A stretch of 47,980 bases of DNA from NCBI GenBank assembly GCA_003281795.1, contig QCAW01000009.1, forward strand, positions 1-47,980. The letters run 5' to 3'. The translations under genes and the position numbers were made by a program. Origin of the DNA: Pelagibacteraceae bacterium AG-345-F21. GTDB taxonomy: Bacteria > Pseudomonadota > Alphaproteobacteria > Pelagibacterales > Pelagibacteraceae. The notes under the pieces were generated by a model. It was not told the origin of the DNA, ran no database searches, and worked only from the letters and a program-made list of their open reading frames with translations. Position 1 is the first letter of the stretch. Each line of letters opens with the position of its first letter. Shown piece by piece: positions 40,333-47,980 of this stretch.

Positions 40333-41290
40333 TTATCTTTTTCATAAGATCATGTGCACTTATCCAGGCATCTTCTATTTTTGGACCATTAAACCAGTCG
40401 GCACAAATTCCAAATTTTTGATTTTTATTCCAGAAACTTTTTAAAACAGTTTTCTTGTCACTATAAGAAAATTTCCATCCGTGAATTTTTTTATAAACTA
40501 CGTTTTTTTTCTCAAAACCCGTTAGTCTTAAAAAACTCGATTGAATATTATTAATTATATTAAAATTTTTTTTATATTGATTTATATATTTTTTAGAAAA
40601 ACTTAGTGTAGATTGAATTGTCCATAAATTTAAGTTTGAATTAAATCTTTGCTTGCTATTTTCATTTGCTGCCCAAGCTAAGATTTTATCATTAAATTTA
40701 ATACTATTGATTGGCAGCTTTCTTTTGTTTTTAATTGCTATCATTAATGTAATGTTTGGCTCCATATTTATTTTTAGATTAAATAATTTTTTACTTAGGT
40801 ATTTCTTTGCAAGACTTTTTGTTTGAATGTAAGGACAAGTTAATATTAATGACTTAAATTGATATTTAGAGTCATCTTTAAGTGTAATTTCCCAAATATT
40901 TTTTTTGAATTCAATTTTTACTATTTGGGAAGCAAGAGAAAATTTAACTTCTTTTAATTGATATTTGGAAAGATCATTGTTTCCTTTCATTCCAATATAT
41001 TTTGGAGCAGTATCTTTTTTCTTAAAAGAAAAGTCTAAATGGTTACCTTCCCACTTTTTAATAATTTTTTTTTTTATTAGACTTTCAATAAATTTTTTAA
41101 ATTTTTTAGATTTAGGAGATATATATTGTGCGCCATGATCAAAACTAAGGTTTTTTTTTAGTCTTTTATTTGATGTTCTTCCACCCACACCTTTTGCTTT
41201 ATCAAAAACTTGAACAGAATATTTTTTTGAAAGTAGTTTTGCTATTGTAGAGCCAGCTATTCCTGACCCCAAAATACAAAAATCTATCAT
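40310..41290 (-). CDS. Renalase-like FAD-dependent oxidoreductase
   Basis: 326 residues. N-terminal FAD motif MIDFCILGSGIAGSTIAKLLSKKYSVQVFDKAKGVGGRTSNKR, then LSFDHGAQYISPKSKKF, as in the COG3380/renalase type of amine-oxidase-fold proteins. The C-terminal FGICADWFNGPKIEDAWISAHDLMKKI closes the FAD site. Substrate unknown; renalase-like proteins oxidise aberrant NAD(P)H isomers. The centre is very lysine/asparagine-rich. It overlaps the upstream TerC gene by four bases, and its last codons lie in a terminator hairpin. Confidence 0.83.
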   Translation of the reverse strand: MIDFCILGSGIAGSTIAKLLSKKYSVQVFDKAKGVGGRTSNKRLKKNLSFDHGAQYISPKSKKFKKFIESLIKKKIIKKWEGNHLDFSFKKKDTAPKYIGMKGNNDLSKYQLKEVKFSLASQIVKIEFKKNIWEITLKDDSKYQFKSLILTCPYIQTKSLAKKYLSKKLFNLKINMEPNITLMIAIKNKRKLPINSIKFNDKILAWAANENSKQRFNSNLNLWTIQSTLSFSKKYINQYKKNFNIINNIQSSFLRLTGFEKKNVVYKKIHGWKFSYSDKKTVLKSFWNKNQKFGICADWFNGPKIEDAWISAHDLMKKIKKNPLKL

Positions 41291-41907
41291 ATGCTAAATA
41301 AAAATTTATACTTTTCGTTAATTGACAGGACTTCATAATTTACTAATCCTCCAATGATTAATTGTATTGCTATAATCAAGATTACTACCAGCCCTAGGTA
41401 GCCAAGCCACTGATGTTTTCTTATATAGTCCGCAAAATAACTTGCTAAAGTTGCTATTAAAAATACTGATAAAAGCAAACCAATTACCATTATATTAAAA
41501 TTTCCTTTTGAAGCCGCAACAACAGCTAATGTATTATCAAAACTTAATATAAGATCTGCGACTAACACTTGATATACTCCTGCACCAAAACTCTTTGTTT
41601 CTTTAGATTTTAAATCTGGTGATTTGACTTTGTTTTTTCCAAAAAAGTCTTGTCTTAAATTATTAATTACCCAAAGCAGAAGAACACCACCTAAAATTTT
41701 TATCCAGGCGAACTCAAATATATAATTTACACCTGTAGCAAAAAATATTCTAAATAAGAAAGCAGCTGCCACACCCCATGCAATAATTTTTCTTCTATTA
41801 TCTTTTGCAAAACTTGCTGCGATTAAACCTATAATGATGGCATTGTCTGCAGCCATGACTATATCAATTATCAGTATTTGAGAACCAATGATTATTTGCT
41901 CTAACAT
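41287..41907 (-). CDS. TerC/YjbE family integral membrane protein
   Basis: 206 residues, about seven membrane segments. The conserved acidic membrane motifs are IDIVMAADNAIIIGLIAASF (about 14-33) and LVADLILSFDNTLAVVAASKG (about 114-134), with GGVLLLWVINNLRQDFF between them. The family is linked to export of metal ions such as Mn2+, but that is not proven here. No yybP-type riboswitch is visible in the 55 bases before it, which separate it from the divergent MATE gene. Confidence 0.88.
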   Translation of the reverse strand: MLEQIIIGSQILIIDIVMAADNAIIIGLIAASFAKDNRRKIIAWGVAAAFLFRIFFATGVNYIFEFAWIKILGGVLLLWVINNLRQDFFGKNKVKSPDLKSKETKSFGAGVYQVLVADLILSFDNTLAVVAASKGNFNIMVIGLLLSVFLIATLASYFADYIRKHQWLGYLGLVVILIIAIQLIIGGLVNYEVLSINEKYKFLFSI

Positions 41908-41962
41908 CTTAATGTTTGATATATAATCTTATTTAACAATATAAAAGAATAAAAAACCAATC

Positions 41963-43282
41963 ATGAAAAATTATTCAGCTAATATTACAAAAAAACAATT
42001 GTTATATCTGTCCATCCCGGTTTTTTTCTCCAATATGGCTGTTCCATTGGTAGGAATAGTCGATACCGGATTAATGGGCAATATGAGTGATGTAAAATAC
42101 TTGGCTGCCACAAGTATAGCAACCTCCATAATGACAATGATCATTTGGAGCTTTGGCTTTTTACGTATGGGAACCGTAGGTATAATTTCTCAGTTATTTG
42201 GAAAAAGTGATTATAGGGAGATTACAAAAACTTTATTAAGAAACTATCTTATAGCTATTCTTGTAGCTGTTTTAATAATTTTATCAAAAAACTATATTTT
42301 ATATTTGATTAAGAAATTCTTTGTAATTTCTCTTGAAACTTATGAACTAATAGAAATTTATATTTCGGTGAGAATATTTTCTTCCCCTGCGGAACTCATA
42401 ATTTATATAATAATTGGTTTTTTTTTAGGAATACAAAAGACTAAAGTTTCAAGTTTATTAATCATAATTTTTTCTTCTTTAAACATAGTAATAAGTTCGT
42501 TCTTAGTTTTATCGATGAATTACAATATATATGGGGTTGCTTTAGGAACAGTGTTAGCGAGCTATATAACAGTTTTTATTTTTATAATTTACACTTATAA
42601 ATTTATAATAAAAAAATTTCAAATTAAACCAAATTTTAAAAAATTGTTTGTACCGTCTAAAATCATTAAGTTGTTAAATATAAATTTTGACATCTTTGTT
42701 AGAACTATATTTCTAACTTTCTCCTTTTTATGGATAAATTATTTAGGAGCGAAATTAGGAGAGGATTATTTAGCTGTTAATGCTATTTTAATGCAGTTTA
42801 TTATAATGGCAGCTTTTTTTTTAGACGCTTACGCCTTTTCTACAGAGGGTGTAATTGGTTTTTCTATAGGCAGAAGAAATAAAAAATCTTTCTTAACTTC
42901 TGTCAAAAATTCAATAGAATTAAGTTTTTTTACCGCTTTAATCATCTCTTTGGCTTATTTGTTTTCCTTTAAAATAATTGTAAACTTACTAACGGATGTT
43001 GAAGTTTTGAGATATATTTCGTACAAACATTTAATTTGGATTATTATAATACCACCTCTAGCATCATTAAGTTATCAACTTGACGGTATATTTATTGGAG
43101 CATCTCAAACTCAAGAAATAAGGAACGCTATGATGATTTCAGTTGCTTCTTTTATTACATTATCTATATATCTAACTAAATACTTTGGAAATCACGGCCT
43201 TTGGTTTTCTTTTTTGATATTTATGATTTTAAGATCGCTTACATTGAATTTTTATTTCAAAAAAATTTTAAGAAAGTTTTAA
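41963..43282 (+). CDS. MATE family efflux transporter (DinF-like)
   Basis: 439 residues, twelve membrane segments. KKQLLYLSIPVFFSNMAVPLVGIVDTGLMGNMSDVKYLAATSIATSI and IIWSFGFLRMGTVGIISQLFGKSDYREITKTL form the N-terminal MATE half (DinF-like subgroup); the second half has WINYLGAKLGEDYLAVNAILMQFIIMAAFFLDAYAFSTEGVIGFSIG. Cation/drug or metabolite antiporter; substrate unknown. It ends directly before the EamA gene with no spacer. Confidence 0.9.
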   Translation: MKNYSANITKKQLLYLSIPVFFSNMAVPLVGIVDTGLMGNMSDVKYLAATSIATSIMTMIIWSFGFLRMGTVGIISQLFGKSDYREITKTLLRNYLIAILVAVLIILSKNYILYLIKKFFVISLETYELIEIYISVRIFSSPAELIIYIIIGFFLGIQKTKVSSLLIIIFSSLNIVISSFLVLSMNYNIYGVALGTVLASYITVFIFIIYTYKFIIKKFQIKPNFKKLFVPSKIIKLLNINFDIFVRTIFLTFSFLWINYLGAKLGEDYLAVNAILMQFIIMAAFFLDAYAFSTEGVIGFSIGRRNKKSFLTSVKNSIELSFFTALIISLAYLFSFKIIVNLLTDVEVLRYISYKHLIWIIIIPPLASLSYQLDGIFIGASQTQEIRNAMMISVASFITLSIYLTKYFGNHGLWFSFLIFMILRSLTLNFYFKKILRKF

Positions 43283-44149
43283 ATGAAGTTTCTTTATAAG
43301 ACTCCTGGTTTTATTTTACTTTTATTTGGTGGATTCTGTTTGAGTTGGGGTGGTCTAATAATAAGATCATTTGAAGCAGCAAGTGTTTGGCAAATTTTAC
43401 TTTTAAGATCTGTTTTTTTTATGTTCGCTTTAATGACTTTTTTGTTTCTGGCGTATAAAAAAAAAACCTTTAAGATTATCAAAGAATCTGGATATCCAGC
43501 TTTATTAGGTGGATTTGTAATGTCATTAAGCTTTATTGCTTTTGTTGTATCAATGAGCAATACGACTGTAGCTAACGTTGTCTTTATTATAAGCACCCAA
43601 ACTATGTTCTTGGCCTTATTTGGATATTTTTACTTAAGAGAAAAAATTTCATTGATAAGTTTTATTTCAATATTATTAGCGATGAGCGGCATAACTGTAA
43701 TGGTAGGAGATTCTCTTTCTTCAGGGTCTTTTTTCGGAAATTTAGTCGCCCTAGCCATCCCTATAAATTTTTCAATCCTGGTCATGATTATTAGGAAAAA
43801 TAAAAATTTAGATATGGTTCCAGCTATTTTTTATTCTGGAGTTTTCAGTATTATCTATGGTTTGATTCTGTCAGAGTCTTTTCATTTTACTAATCATGAT
43901 ATTTTAATGGGTTTTTTGCTGGGTGTTCCTCAATTAGCTTTTGGATTCATTTGTATTACTATTGGTTCAAGAACAACTCCTTCTACGACAATAGGGCTGC
44001 TAATGTTAACCGAGACAATTTTTGCTCCTATTTGGGTTTGGTTATTTTTAAATGAAATTCCACCTATCAGCGTTTTATTAGGTGGTGCAATTATAATATT
44101 AGCTATAATTTTAAAGAGTTTTGATAAAAGTAAATTATTAACCAGTTAG
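43283..44149 (+). CDS. EamA/DMT family transporter
   Basis: 288 residues, ten membrane segments, two EamA repeats. FCLSWGGLIIRSFEAASVWQILLLRSVFFM (repeat 1 start), LSFIAFVVSMSNTTVANVVFIISTQTMFLALFGYFYLREKISLISFISILLAMSGITVMV, and FICITIGSRTTPSTTIGLLMLTETIFAPIWVWLFLNEIPPISVLLGGAIIILAII (repeat 2 end). Probably an exporter of small metabolites. Starts on the base after the MATE stop. The glycine riboswitch region begins about 95 bases after its end. Confidence 0.9.
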   Translation: MKFLYKTPGFILLLFGGFCLSWGGLIIRSFEAASVWQILLLRSVFFMFALMTFLFLAYKKKTFKIIKESGYPALLGGFVMSLSFIAFVVSMSNTTVANVVFIISTQTMFLALFGYFYLREKISLISFISILLAMSGITVMVGDSLSSGSFFGNLVALAIPINFSILVMIIRKNKNLDMVPAIFYSGVFSIIYGLILSESFHFTNHDILMGFLLGVPQLAFGFICITIGSRTTPSTTIGLLMLTETIFAPIWVWLFLNEIPPISVLLGGAIIILAIILKSFDKSKLLTS

Positions 44150-44211
44150 TTTTTTAATAATCTCTTATTTGCTATTTTTAAGCATATTTATACACATTTT
44201 AATTTAAATAT

Positions 44212-44240
44212 TTGACATCGAACTATTTTTAAAAGAATAT
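44212..44240 (+). promoter_or_regulatory. Possible promoter of the gcv operon
   Basis: Perfect -35 TTGACA at 44212-44217; the hexamer 17 bases on is GAATAT (44235-44240), a poor -10. Start of transcription would fall at about 44247, inside the first aptamer's P1, so a promoter slightly further upstream is equally possible. The region 44150-44211 is plain AT-rich sequence. Confidence 0.35.
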
Positions 44241-44245
44241 GAGAC

Positions 44246-44393
44246 TAACGGAAGAGACTATAAAAAATATAGCGCCGAAGGAGCAACCACCCCGGAAACT
44301 CTCAGGCAAAAGGACCGTTAAGATAATAACTCTGGAAAGAAGGCTTAGGCCTCACCGAAGGATTAAATCTCTCAGGTAACTAGACAGATGGGG
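44246..44393 (+). promoter_or_regulatory. Tandem glycine riboswitch
   Basis: Two glycine aptamers in series. Aptamer 1 (44246-44320): P1 TAACGG / CCGTTA (44246-44251 / 44315-44320), core GCGCCGAAGGAGCAACC and GGAAACTCTCAGGCAAAAGGACC. Aptamer 2 (about 44328-44393): CACCGAAGGATTAAATCTCTCAGG core, P1 near TCTG/CAGA (44331-44334 / 44385-44388), ending GATGGGG. A short linker (TAAGATAA) joins them. It ends only 18 bases before the gcvT ATG, and the weak SD AAAGAG lies in that space. No terminator hairpin is seen, so control is more likely at translation start. In the known family glycine turns gcv expression on. Confidence 0.96.
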
Positions 44394-44411
44394 TCAAAAT
44401 AAAGAGTTATT

Positions 44412-45506
44412 ATGAATGTACAAAAAACAGCGTTATACAACTATCATAAAAGCTTAGGAGCAAAATTTGTATCTTTTGCAGGTTACTCAATGCCTATTCA
44501 GTATAAGGAAGGTATTGTAAAAGAACATCTTTCTACCCGAGCTAACGCAGGTTTTTTTGATGTATCTCACATGGGACAATTTTTTTTAGAGGGAGATACC
44601 TCTCTAACCAAAGCTTTGGAAAAAATAATTCCAGCAGATTTAAATACTTTAAAATTAAATCATTCTAAATATTCTTTTTTATTGAACAAAGACGGAGGAA
44701 TAATTGACGATTTAATCATAACTAGGACCCAAAAAGGATTTAGTATTATTTTAAATGCATCTTGCAAAGAAAACGACATAAAACAAATTTCAAAATTTTT
44801 GGATGATACTCATAAATATTTTTTAAAAAGTGATTTATCTTTAATAGCTTTACAAGGGCCTAAGGCTGCTGAAATTTTAGAAAAACTTATTCTAGGAATA
44901 TCAAATTTAAAATTTATGACTGGTAATAATTTCACTTTTGAAGGCACTAATTTATATATAACAAGATCAGGTTATACAGGAGAAGATGGTTTTGAAATTT
45001 CCATACCTAATAATAAAGTTGAAAAATTAATCGATTTATTAATTGCAAATAAAGTAAAACCAGTTGGGTTAGGTGCCAGAGATACACTTAGGCTAGAAGC
45101 AGGACTATGTTTATATGGCCATGATTTGAACGAAAAAATCAATCCAGTTGAAGCAAACTTGAAATGGGCGATTGCAAAAAAAAGAAAAGAAGAAGGAGGT
45201 TTTAATGGTTGGGAAAAAATCAAAAATTTACTTACGAGCGGCAGTCAAAAAATTAGAGTTGGAATTTTACCAGAGGGAAAAGTTATAGCTAGAGAAAACA
45301 CAAAAATTTTTTCACCTGATAATGAAGAAATTGGGTATGTTACTAGTGGAACATTTGGTCCAAGTGTCAATGCTCCAGTAGCGATGGGATACGTAAGTCC
45401 AAAATTTGGTGAAATTGGAACTATAATAAAATTAGAAATTAGAGGAAAAAAATATTCTGGAAAAGTTTCAAAGTTACCATTTTACAAAAAAAATTACATT
45501 AAATAG
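44412..45506 (+). CDS. gcvT: Glycine cleavage system T protein (aminomethyltransferase)
   Basis: 364 residues, usual length. Transfers the aminomethyl carbon from lipoyl-GcvH to tetrahydrofolate, giving methylene-THF and ammonia. Visible: FVSFAGYSMPIQYKEGIVKEHLSTRANAGFFDVSHMGQFFLEG at the N-terminus, INPADLNTLK-like segment with NKDGGIIDDLII, LYITRSGYTGEDGFEISIP, GLGARDTLRLEAGLCLYGHDLNEKINPVEANLKWAI, and the C-terminal VTSGTFGPSVNAPVAMGYV. First gene of gcvTHP under the riboswitch; 12 bp before gcvH. Confidence 0.97.
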   Translation: MNVQKTALYNYHKSLGAKFVSFAGYSMPIQYKEGIVKEHLSTRANAGFFDVSHMGQFFLEGDTSLTKALEKIIPADLNTLKLNHSKYSFLLNKDGGIIDDLIITRTQKGFSIILNASCKENDIKQISKFLDDTHKYFLKSDLSLIALQGPKAAEILEKLILGISNLKFMTGNNFTFEGTNLYITRSGYTGEDGFEISIPNNKVEKLIDLLIANKVKPVGLGARDTLRLEAGLCLYGHDLNEKINPVEANLKWAIAKKRKEEGGFNGWEKIKNLLTSGSQKIRVGILPEGKVIARENTKIFSPDNEEIGYVTSGTFGPSVNAPVAMGYVSPKFGEIGTIIKLEIRGKKYSGKVSKLPFYKKNYIK

Positions 45507-45518
45507 GAGAGATTAACA

Positions 45519-45899
45519 ATGAGCGATAAAAAATATTCAAAAAAACATGAGTGGGTTTCATTGGAGGGAGAAATAGCTACAGTTGGTATTACAAAACATG
45601 CAACAGAACTATTAGGCGATATAGTTTTTGTTGAAGTCCCAGAGGCTGGAAAAACAGTAGAAAAAGAAAATCAAGCGGCAGTAGTGGAGTCAACAAAAGC
45701 AGCAAGCGATGTTTATTCTCCTATCACCGGAGAGGTTATCGAAGGAAATAAATTAATAGTCGATAACCCAAGCAGTGTAAATTCTGACCCAGAGGGTACA
45801 AGTTGGTTTTTCAAAATAAAAATTAAAGATAAAAACGAATTTGACCTACTAATGTCAAAAGCAGAATATGAAAAATATGTAGAGGAGAACCCAAGCTAA
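45519..45899 (+). CDS. gcvH: Glycine cleavage system H protein
   Basis: 126 residues, complete. Lipoyl carrier that shuttles the aminomethyl group between GcvP and GcvT. The lipoylated Lys is Lys60 in [55 protein letters not shown] precedes it and [15 protein letters not shown] follows. SD AGGAGAG precedes the ATG. Its stop shares a base with the gcvP start (TAATG). Confidence 0.98.
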   Translation: MSDKKYSKKHEWVSLEGEIATVGITKHATELLGDIVFVEVPEAGKTVEKENQAAVVESTKAASDVYSPITGEVIEGNKLIVDNPSSVNSDPEGTSWFFKIKIKDKNEFDLLMSKAEYEKYVEENPS

Positions 45900-47980
45900 T
45901 GATTGACGACAATTCTAAAGAGTTCATTAATAGGCATATCGGGTCTTCTGAAGCGGACCAGCTTAAAATGTTGCAATCCGTAGGCTATAAATCGCTTCAT
46001 GACTTAATGAGAGATACGGTGCCAGAGCAAATTTTACTTAAAGATAAATTAAAAATAGATGACTCAATATCTGAAAACGATGCTTTAAGGAAATTAAAAT
46101 CAATTTCTAAAAAAAATATTATATTTAGAAACTTTATTGGTATGGGTTATTATAATTCTTTTACACCCAACGTTATTTTAAGAAATATTTTAGAAAATCC
46201 AGGTTGGTACACATCGTATACACCTTACCAAGCAGAGGTAGCCCAAGGAAGATTAGAGATGCTTTTAAATTTTCAGCAATTAATTATTGATTTAACAGGA
46301 ATGGATATTGCTAATGCTTCATTATTAGATGAAGCAACTGCAGCTGCTGAGGCAGTTGGCTTATGTCAAAGAGCAACTAAAAATAAATCAAAAAAAATAT
46401 TTGTTTCAGATGAATGCAATCCTCAAACCATCTCTCTTATTAAAACTAGGACTGAACCATTTGGTTTAGAATTGATTGTCGGCAATGAAGAAATTGAATT
46501 AAAAAAAATAGACGATGATATTATTTGCGGAGTGCTTTCTTATCCAGGGACTTTAGGAAAAATTAAAGATCCAAGTGAAAGCATAAGTCAGATTCACAAA
46601 AAAAAAGGAAAAGCTATCATAGTCAGCGATCTATTAGCTTTAACTAGATTAAAAACTCCCGCAGAATTAGGCGCTGATATCGCTGTTGGTAGCGCTCAAA
46701 GATTTGGTATCCCTATGGGGTACGGAGGACCGCATGCAGCTTTTTTTGCTGCTAAAGAAGAATTAAAAAGATTAATGCCTGGAAGAATTATAGGTGTATC
46801 AGTAGATCGTTATGGGAAAAAAGCTTACAGGTTATCCCTTCAAACTAGAGAACAGCATATTAGAAGAGATAAAGCTACGAGTAATATTTGTACCGCACAA
46901 GCTTTATTAGCAATTATATCTGCAGCATATGCAATTTATCATGGTCCCAAAGGAATTCTAAAAATAGCTAACAGGACAACAAAACTTGCTAAATTATTTG
47001 CAGATGAAATAAAAAAAGGGGGGTTCGAAATTATTTCTGAGCATTTCTTTGATACAGTTACAATAAAGACGAAAAAAAAAACTAATGCTATTTACCAAGC
47101 AGCATTAAATGAAAAAATAAATTTGAGAAAAGTTGATGACGAAAAAATTTCTGTTGCTTTTGATGAAGCGAAAAAATTGAAGGATGTAATTATTTTGCTT
47201 AAATTATTTGGAATTTCGAAAAATATTAAACAGAATACTGATATTAAATTGACTAACTTGCCTAATAATTTGTTAAGAACCTCGAAATATTTAACTCATC
47301 CTGTTTTTAACAAATATCATTCAGAAACTGAAATGCTAAGGTATCTAAAAAGACTAGAAGATTGCGATATTGCACTTAATAGATCCATGATTGCATTAGG
47401 CTCATGCACCATGAAATTAAACGCAGCTGCTGAATTGATTCCTATAACTTGGAAAGAATTTTCACTTCCTCATCCCTTTGTTCCAACAAATCAAATGGAA
47501 GGTTATAAATTGCTTTTCAACGATTTGATAAATGATTTAAAAGAAATAACAGGATTTGATGCAGTTTCTTTACAACCTAATTCTGGAGCCCAAGGAGAAT
47601 ACGCTGGCTTAATGACTATAAGAAAATTTCATAAAAACAACAATCAAGCTAATAGAAATATATGTTTAATTCCAAATTCTGCTCACGGAACTAATCCAGC
47701 TAGCGCTCAAATGAGTGGAATGAAAGTTGTAGTAATTAATTGTGACGAAGATGGGAACGTTGATATTAATGATTTAAAAAATAAAGCTGAAAAATATTCA
47801 AAAGATTTAGCAGCGTTAATGGTTACTTATCCTTCAACTCACGGTGTTTTTGAGGAAAAAATAATTGAAATTTGTGAAATTATTCATAATAAAGGTGGCC
47901 AGGTTTACATGGATGGAGCAAACTTAAACGCTTTAGTAGGCGTAGCAAAACCAGGTGAATTTGGACCCGATGTTTGTCAT
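45899..47980 (+). CDS. gcvP: Glycine dehydrogenase (decarboxylating), 3' end off window
   Basis: ATG at 45899 overlaps the gcvH stop; 694 codons remain open to the window end. It is the long single-chain P protein (about 950 residues), not the split form. FINRHIGSSEADQLKMLQSVGY at the start, FRNFIGMGYYNSFTPNVILRNILENPGWYTSYTPYQAEVAQGRLEMLLNFQ, PHAAFFAAKEELKRLMPGRIIGVSVDRYG, then in the second half SLQPNSGAQGEYAGL and PNSAHGTNPASAQMSGMKVV. The window ends at PDVCH; in the family the PLP Lys follows about five residues later. It decarboxylates glycine and loads GcvH. No defect in the visible part. Confidence 0.97.
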   Translation, partial: MIDDNSKEFINRHIGSSEADQLKMLQSVGYKSLHDLMRDTVPEQILLKDKLKIDDSISENDALRKLKSISKKNIIFRNFIGMGYYNSFTPNVILRNILENPGWYTSYTPYQAEVAQGRLEMLLNFQQLIIDLTGMDIANASLLDEATAAAEAVGLCQRATKNKSKKIFVSDECNPQTISLIKTRTEPFGLELIVGNEEIELKKIDDDIICGVLSYPGTLGKIKDPSESISQIHKKKGKAIIVSDLLALTRLKTPAELGADIAVGSAQRFGIPMGYGGPHAAFFAAKEELKRLMPGRIIGVSVDRYGKKAYRLSLQTREQHIRRDKATSNICTAQALLAIISAAYAIYHGPKGILKIANRTTKLAKLFADEIKKGGFEIISEHFFDTVTIKTKKKTNAIYQAALNEKINLRKVDDEKISVAFDEAKKLKDVIILLKLFGISKNIKQNTDIKLTNLPNNLLRTSKYLTHPVFNKYHSETEMLRYLKRLEDCDIALNRSMIALGSCTMKLNAAAELIPITWKEFSLPHPFVPTNQMEGYKLLFNDLINDLKEITGFDAVSLQPNSGAQGEYAGLMTIRKFHKNNNQANRNICLIPNSAHGTNPASAQMSGMKVVVINCDEDGNVDINDLKNKAEKYSKDLAALMVTYPSTHGVFEEKIIEICEIIHNKGGQVYMDGANLNALVGVAKPGEFGPDVCH

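Noticed and set aside
41908-41962. Manganese (yybP-ykoY) riboswitch before the TerC-type gene
   Set aside because: Only 55 bases are available and no matching motif is visible on the minus strand.
1-47980. CRISPR arrays, tRNA or rRNA genes, insertion sequences, phage genes
   Set aside because: No regularly spaced repeats, cloverleaf sequences, transposase motifs or structural phage genes were seen on either strand.

Overview
The window looks like a piece of the small, AT-rich genome of a marine alphaproteobacterium of the SAR11 / Candidatus Pelagibacter type. The grounds are very low G+C, lysine- and asparagine-rich proteins, almost no intergenic space (many stop/start overlaps, several divergent starts 5-55 bp apart), a tandem glycine riboswitch in front of gcvT, genes for methylated-glycine catabolism, and several binding-protein-dependent transporters. 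This assignment is by gene content and style; no database was searched. I see no tRNA, rRNA, CRISPR, prophage or insertion sequence, and no clear pseudogene.

Layout. 1-2955 (+): end of a heterotetrameric sarcosine oxidase operon (alpha, gamma). 2957-10098 (-): dimethylglycine dehydrogenase, ETF beta, ETF alpha, ETF-ubiquinone oxidoreductase and an MFS transporter, in the order in which electrons flow. 10193-11821 (+): cysE, msrB and an FkbM-type methyltransferase. 11822-11985: a non-coding gap with clear inverted repeats. 11986-16194: secreted histidine phosphatase, small membrane protein, CcdA, ribokinase, Tat-exported MsrB, glutaredoxin, a DUF2805-like protein and a LysE-type exporter. 16274-22970 (+): binding protein, terminator, LivHMGF, AzlCD and a CsiD/GlaH-like glutarate hydroxylase. 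23042-26015 (+): a TctCBA tripartite carboxylate transporter. 26010-27526 (-): DoxX and AbrB-type membrane proteins. 27532-33204 (+): proC, LivHMGF, LivK, terminator. 33270-39432: CsaA-like protein, a divergent cytochrome b561 / cytochrome c pair, LysE-type exporter, aconitase and a PrpD-family protein. 39607-40275: outer-membrane beta-barrel, terminator. 40310-44149: renalase-like oxidoreductase, TerC, MATE and EamA transporters. 44246-47980: tandem glycine riboswitch, gcvT, gcvH and the first 694 codons of gcvP.

How they work together. The two ends of the window form one catabolic line: dimethylglycine to sarcosine (dehydrogenase, ETF, ETF-QO, quinone), sarcosine to glycine (sarcosine oxidase), and glycine to CO2, NH3 and methylene-tetrahydrofolate (glycine cleavage system under a glycine riboswitch). 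The middle is devoted mainly to uptake of amino acids and carboxylates.

The most interesting non-coding signal is an identical 17-base element, TTAATTAATTAATTAAC, immediately upstream of all three periplasmic binding-protein genes (16245, 23012, 32063). In each case it starts 6-8 bases after a plausible -10 box, so it would form the first bases of the mRNA. Second is the association of a CsiD/GlaH-type hydroxylase with a Liv importer, an AzlCD exporter and a Tct transporter, which suggests a glutarate or 5-aminovalerate scavenging locus. Third is the unexplained structured gap at 11822-11985.
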